From Verrucomicrobiaceae bacterium (GTDB lineage: Bacteria; Verrucomicrobiota; Verrucomicrobiia; Verrucomicrobiales; Akkermansiaceae): a stretch of 36,512 nucleotides of DNA. Below the pieces are notes generated by a model. That model was not told where the DNA came from, did not search any database, and saw only the letters and a list, made by a program, of their open reading frames with translations. The translations under genes were made by a program, and so were the position numbers. The stretch covers positions 1 through 36,512 of the forward strand of contig JAPOLH010000007.1 of assembly GCA_029977225.1 (NCBI GenBank), written 5' to 3'. Shown here one piece after another: positions 32,690 through 36,512 of this stretch (positions are counted from its first letter, which is position 1; each line of letters starts with the position of its first letter).

Positions 32690-33715
32690 ATGAGTGATCA
32701 CACTGCCCCCATTCTTGTGACCGGTGGAGCCGGCTACATCGGTTCCCACACCGTCAGACTTCTTGCCGGCCAAGGGCGGCGGGTGGTGGTCCTGGACAAT
32801 TTGGTTTTTGGTCACGAAAAAGCCATCGTCGACGACGGCGTCGAGTTGGTGGTGGGGGATGTCGGCGATCAGGATTTGGTGCGCGGGCTTTTCGCTAAGC
32901 ATCGTTTTGGTGCGGTAGTGCACTTTGCGGCATTTGCCTATGTCGGTGAGTCGGTGACCGATCCGCTCAAGTATTATCAAAACAACACTGCTGAGCCGGT
33001 GAAACTTTTGCAGGTGATGCAGGAGTTTGGCTGCAAAGTCTTTGTCTTTTCTTCGACCTGCGCGACCTATGGGGTGCCCGACAAGCTGCCGATCACCGAG
33101 AGCAATGTGCAGAATCCGATCAACCCCTATGGTCGCAGCAAGCTGATGGTCGAGTGGATCCTAGCCGACTGCGATCATGCCTGGGGTCTGCGCAGTGCTT
33201 GCCTTCGCTACTTCAATGCAAGCGGATGTTCGCCCGACGGGCTCATTGGTGAGGATCACAATCCTGAGACTCATTTGATCCCGCGGGTGATGATGGCGGT
33301 GACCGGGGAGATTGATCATATCGAAGTTTTTGGCACCGATTACAACACGGCCGACGGCACCTGCATTCGCGATTACATTCACGTCGAGGATTTGGCCGAT
33401 GCACATGCGCGGGCCTTGGATCACTTGTCAGCCGGTGGTGCTTCCGTGCGATGCAACCTCGGAACCGGCGTTGGAGTTTCTGTGAAGGAAATCATTTCGG
33501 CCGTCGAAGAAGTCACCGGAAAACAAGTGCCGGTGAAGTATGGCCCGCGTCGCGAAGGTGATCCCGACTCGTTGGTCGCCGATCCATCGCTGGCCAAAGA
33601 GCTTCTTGGCTGGGTGGCATCGCGCAAGGATGTGCGCGACATGGTGAGGTCGGCTTGGGCGTGGATGAGTGCACCGGGCAAGGGTCGATTTCCAGCGAAC
33701 GAGAGAAAATCCTGA
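32690..33715 (+). CDS. galE: UDP-glucose 4-epimerase
   Basis: Interconverts UDP-glucose and UDP-galactose, supplying sugars for glycans. 341 residues of the extended short-chain dehydrogenase family. The NAD-binding loop is GGAGYIGSH (12-20); the catalytic pair Y-x3-K is in NPYGRSKLMVEW, with the upstream serine in VFSSTCATYG. The C-terminal half has TADGTCIRDYIHVEDLADAH, split here by residue positions about 222-242, which is typical of GalE. The ATG at 32690 is preferred because homology begins right after it. It is convergent with rlmN. Confidence 0.94.
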   Translation: MSDHTAPILVTGGAGYIGSHTVRLLAGQGRRVVVLDNLVFGHEKAIVDDGVELVVGDVGDQDLVRGLFAKHRFGAVVHFAAFAYVGESVTDPLKYYQNNTAEPVKLLQVMQEFGCKVFVFSSTCATYGVPDKLPITESNVQNPINPYGRSKLMVEWILADCDHAWGLRSACLRYFNASGCSPDGLIGEDHNPETHLIPRVMMAVTGEIDHIEVFGTDYNTADGTCIRDYIHVEDLADAHARALDHLSAGGASVRCNLGTGVGVSVKEIISAVEEVTGKQVPVKYGPRREGDPDSLVADPSLAKELLGWVASRKDVRDMVRSAWAWMSAPGKGRFPANERKS

Positions 33716-33738
33716 GAGCGGCCGCGCGGTGTGTGGCC

Positions 33739-34806
33739 TCAACGGATGATGCCCTCAGCGGTTTCCTGCTTTAGTCGTAGCTGACCGCAGGCCGCGTCGA
33801 TGTCGTGGCCTTTTTCAAGTCGCAGCGTGGCTTGAACGCCGGCGTTTTTGAGGATGTCGCGAAATGCGCGGCATTGTTTGTCGGCGGGGCGTTTCCACTC
33901 GAGGCCATCGACCGTGTTGTAGGGGATCAGGTTGACCTTTGCGTGGAGGCGGCGAGCCACGCGAGCGAGGAGGCTAGCTTGCTCGAGTGAGTCGTTGATG
34001 TTCTCGATGAGAATGTATTCGAGCGTGAGTTTTTGGTTTTTGCGTGAGTTCCAATAATCAAGCGCGTCGAAGAGTTCCGCGAGTGGCCATTTGCGGTTCA
34101 CCGGCATGATTTGCTGGCGAATTTCGTCGGTGGCGCCGTGGAGGGAAATCGCGAGGCGGATCTGCTGCGGGTGTTCGGCGAGTTGGCGGATTTGCGGGAC
34201 GAGTCCCGAGGTTGAAATCGTGAGGTGGCGCGCGCCGAGGTGGAGGGTTTTTTCGTGGGTGATCAGGTTGATCGCCGCAAGCAGGTTGTTGATGTTGGCG
34301 AGTGGCTCGCCCATGCCCATGAACACGATGTTGTCGACGCGTTCGTTGGAAAGTTGTTCGGCAGCGAGGACTTGTCCGGCGATCTCCGAGGCATCGAGGT
34401 TGCGCGTGAATCCGGCGAGGCCAGAGGCGCAGAACTTGCAGCCGTAGGCGCAGCCGACTTGCGATGAAACACAGAGCGTGCGTCGATCGGAGGCGCCGCC
34501 GTAGAGCGCGGGGTTGGCGGGGATTAAAACGCTTTCGACATAGCGTCCGTCGTGGAGCTTGAAGAGAAACTTGCGGGTGGTGTCGGCCGAGCCTTGGGTG
34601 TGCGTGTGGGTGAGCGATGTAAGCCGGAATGAACTGGCAATTTTTTCGCGAAGCGCGACGGGCAGGTTGCTCATTGCGTCGATCGAATCAGCCTTCTTTT
34701 TCCACACCCAATCGAGGATCTGGTTCGCTCGAAATGCTGGCTCACCTTGCTCATTGAGCCATGAGATAAGTTCTTCGTGCGGGAGGCCGGTGAGCGAGGG
34801 AAGCAT
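33739..34806 (-). CDS. rlmN: 23S rRNA (adenine-2503-C2)-methyltransferase RlmN
   Basis: Radical-SAM enzyme that methylates A2503 of 23S rRNA and A37 of some tRNAs, tuning translation accuracy. 355 residues. The [4Fe-4S] motif is C119-AYG-C123-KF-C126. The SAM-binding MGMGEPL, the conserved LHG, and the catalytic C-terminal Cys (about 340, in DAACGQLR) are present; the second catalytic Cys is probably C112 in TLCVSSQVG. All parts of the RlmN family are intact, with no sign of Cfr-type divergence. The next gene on this strand, rmuC, lies 14 bases upstream. Confidence 0.96.
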   Translation of the reverse strand: MLPSLTGLPHEELISWLNEQGEPAFRANQILDWVWKKKADSIDAMSNLPVALREKIASSFRLTSLTHTHTQGSADTTRKFLFKLHDGRYVESVLIPANPALYGGASDRRTLCVSSQVGCAYGCKFCASGLAGFTRNLDASEIAGQVLAAEQLSNERVDNIVFMGMGEPLANINNLLAAINLITHEKTLHLGARHLTISTSGLVPQIRQLAEHPQQIRLAISLHGATDEIRQQIMPVNRKWPLAELFDALDYWNSRKNQKLTLEYILIENINDSLEQASLLARVARRLHAKVNLIPYNTVDGLEWKRPADKQCRAFRDILKNAGVQATLRLEKGHDIDAACGQLRLKQETAEGIIR

Positions 34807-34820
34807 CGGTTAGCGTGCTG

Positions 34821-36299
34821 TTAGAGCGCCGAACGTAGGTCGGAGGCTGCGTTTTTTGGGTTGGGTGATGGCTCTTGGACGAAGGAAAAATCGTCATTTG
34901 GCTTTTCGCCCGATGAGGCGGGCAGTGATGCGATGCTCGCGTGGGGTTGATGATCGATCAGTTCGGGGCTGGCGATGGTGGCGTCGGGGGCGACGGCTTG
35001 GAGTTCTTCAAATTTCCGAGCGGTGACCAGCACGCGTGATTCGAGCGAGCGCACGGCGGAGTTGTAATTTTCTACCGCATGGCCGAGCGAGCGTCCGAGT
35101 TTCACGAAATGTTCGGCGAGCTTGCCGAGGCGTTCGTGGAGGGTGCGTCCGAGTTTGGAAATTTCTCGGGCGTTTTCGGCGAGTGCTTCCTGGCGCCAAC
35201 CGTAGGCGACCGCGCGAAGGAGCGCGATGAGCGTGGTAGGCGTGGCAAGGATCACGCTTTTTTCCACGCCGTGTTCGATGAGCCCGGGGTCGTTTTGGAG
35301 TGCGGCCGAGAAGAAGGATTCGCTAGGAAGGAAGAGCACGGTGAATTCCGGCGCGTGCGCGAACTGATTGGTGTAATTTTTCGAAGCGAGTTGTTGGATG
35401 TGCACGCGCACTTGGGCTGAGTGACGGCGCAGTGCTTCGTCACGCGTGGTGTCGTCTGCCGCTTGGATCGCATCGAGGTAGGCTTCCATCGGAGTCTTCG
35501 AATCAACGACGATCGTCTTGCCGCCGGGCAGGTGGACGATGAGGTCGGGTCGAAGTTTTTTGCCTTCGTCGGTGGTGGTCGTGTGTTGGGTTTCGAAATC
35601 GCAGTGTTCCTGCATGCCGGCGAGTTCGACCACGCGGCGGAGTTGGATTTCGCCCCATTGCCCGCGGCCGGCGGGTTGGCGCAGTGCTTTGACAAGCGAG
35701 GATGTTTCGCTTTGGAGCTTTTGGTTGCCGTCGTTGAGGTGGCGGATTTGTGCGAGCAGATCCGAGTAGGCTCCTTCGCGGGCTTTTTCGATTTCGCCGA
35801 TGCGTGATTCGAATTTCCCGAGGGATTCGGTGACGGGCTTGACCAAGCCCTCGATGGCGACCTTGCGTTTTTCGAGTTCGCCGCGGGCTTCCTCGCTTTG
35901 CGATGCGAGCGAGGCTTTGGCGAGTTGGAGAAATTGTTCGGAGCTCGTCTTGAGAGCGTCGGCCGAGAGTGCCTTAAAGGTATCGGAGAGTTTTGCTTCC
36001 GAGCGTTCGAGCAGGGCTTGCTTTTCTTGGGCGGCTTTGACTTCCGCATCGAGTTGGGCTTGGATTTTTGAAAGCTCGTTACGGAAATCCTGCGCTTGTT
36101 TTTCGTGTGAGTTGGCCTCGGCGATGCATTGTGTGAGGCGTGAATCCAGTTCGCTGGCGCGGCGTTGTTCGGCGCTGAGTCGCTCGTTGGCGGCGGTGAT
36201 TTGGCGCGATGCCAAGAGGTGGGAGATGAGCCAGCCTAGCAGGCATCCCGCGATCGCGAGGAAGGCGTGCGGCAGGTAGTTGGCGATTTCGGGTGGCAT
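34821..36299 (-). CDS. rmuC: DNA recombination protein RmuC
   Basis: Predicted nuclease-fold protein that limits inversions at short repeats in E. coli. 492 residues from the ATG at 36299. A single N-terminal membrane helix (about 9-28) is followed by a long coiled coil (about 40-150, rich in Glu/Ala/Lys), then the RmuC domain with [41 protein letters not shown] and [21 protein letters not shown]. The start at 36299 puts the helix at the N-terminus; 21 further in-frame codons upstream look non-coding. It ends 14 bases before rlmN and is probably co-transcribed with it. Its start codon is preceded by CATC. Confidence 0.94.
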   Translation of the reverse strand: MPPEIANYLPHAFLAIAGCLLGWLISHLLASRQITAANERLSAEQRRASELDSRLTQCIAEANSHEKQAQDFRNELSKIQAQLDAEVKAAQEKQALLERSEAKLSDTFKALSADALKTSSEQFLQLAKASLASQSEEARGELEKRKVAIEGLVKPVTESLGKFESRIGEIEKAREGAYSDLLAQIRHLNDGNQKLQSETSSLVKALRQPAGRGQWGEIQLRRVVELAGMQEHCDFETQHTTTTDEGKKLRPDLIVHLPGGKTIVVDSKTPMEAYLDAIQAADDTTRDEALRRHSAQVRVHIQQLASKNYTNQFAHAPEFTVLFLPSESFFSAALQNDPGLIEHGVEKSVILATPTTLIALLRAVAYGWRQEALAENAREISKLGRTLHERLGKLAEHFVKLGRSLGHAVENYNSAVRSLESRVLVTARKFEELQAVAPDATIASPELIDHQPHASIASLPASSGEKPNDDFSFVQEPSPNPKNAASDLRSAL

Positions 36300-36412
36300 G
36301 ATGGCGGATTTCGCTTGCGGGCGTAGGCAAGCTCGGTTTCGTAGGGGGCGTCCGGGGACCATTTCTAGCTAACCGTTTCCCCGCACAAAGCAACGAAAAC
36401 CGATCATTCATC

Positions 36413-36512
36413 ATGCCACACACACTGCCCGAACTCGGATATGCCTACGACGCCCTCGAACCTCACATCGATGCCCGCACGATGGAGATTCATCACAGCA
36501 AGCATCATCAGG
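36413..36512 (+). CDS. sod: Superoxide dismutase (Fe/Mn), N-terminal part; 3' end outside window
   Basis: Only the first 33 residues are in the window: [18 protein letters not shown], then [15 protein letters not shown]. This is the Fe/Mn superoxide dismutase N-terminus; H27 is the first metal ligand. Metal choice (Fe or Mn) cannot be told here. The ATG is preceded by CATTCATC with no Shine-Dalgarno sequence. It is divergent from rmuC with a gap of 113 bases. Confidence 0.9.
   Translation, partial: MPHTLPELGYAYDALEPHIDARTMEIHHSKHHQ

Overview
The window reads as a chromosomal core-genome segment of a verrucomicrobial bacterium, most likely Verrucomicrobiales. Supporting marks are a DUF1549/DUF1553 secreted protein with a CxxCH motif followed by a DUF1501 protein (a Planctomycetes/Verrucomicrobia hallmark), a PEP-CTERM protein, a GC-rich composition, Tyr/Gly-rich lipoproteins, and start codons that almost all lack a Shine-Dalgarno sequence. 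This placement is inference: no rRNA is present. I see 36 protein genes (the first and last cut by the window edges) and one tRNA. I see no transposase, phage gene, CRISPR array or gene-free stretch above 300 bases.

Layout. 1-3600: sulfur assimilation, with cysI (3' part) overlapping cysH, then a PEP-CTERM protein, then cysK. 3733-7542: the chromosome-organising ATPase smc on the minus strand, divergent from ruvA. 8485-8850: a small exported Cys/Lys/Glu-rich repeat protein that matches no family I recognise, flanked by a leader hairpin and its own terminator; it is the most novel item here. 8941-12595: mutT and the DUF1549/DUF1501 pair. 12588-14666 (minus): rpsT, a zinc ribbon protein, DUF1802 and gluQ. 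14768-17831 (minus): an L,D-transpeptidase, a GT2 beta-glycan synthase and a YugP-type membrane protease. 17948-22861 (plus): a DPE2-like 4-alpha-glucanotransferase and sucCD. 22893-27055 (minus): thrB, rlpA, an HU-like protein, rnhC, gph and an orphan membrane protein. 27192-27542: a MazG-like pyrophosphohydrolase. 27560-29600 (minus): thrS with tRNA-Thr(CGT) directly downstream. 29779-31665: nuoB, nuoC and a rhomboid protease. 31685-36299: a low-complexity lipoprotein, galE, rlmN and rmuC. 36413 onward: the start of a superoxide dismutase gene.

Functionally, most genes are housekeeping: cysteine synthesis from sulfate, DNA maintenance (SMC, RuvA, MutT, RNase HIII, RmuC, HU), envelope building (L,D-transpeptidase, RlpA, GT2, GalE), central carbon and energy (SucCD, NuoBC, 4-alpha-glucanotransferase, phosphoglycolate phosphatase) and translation (ThrRS, tRNA-Thr, GluQ, S20, RlmN). 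The observations most worth following are the Cys-rich repeat protein and its leader hairpin, the recurrent ATC-ATG start context, the ThrRS that lacks a TGS domain beside its cognate tRNA, and the acidic linker inside SMC.
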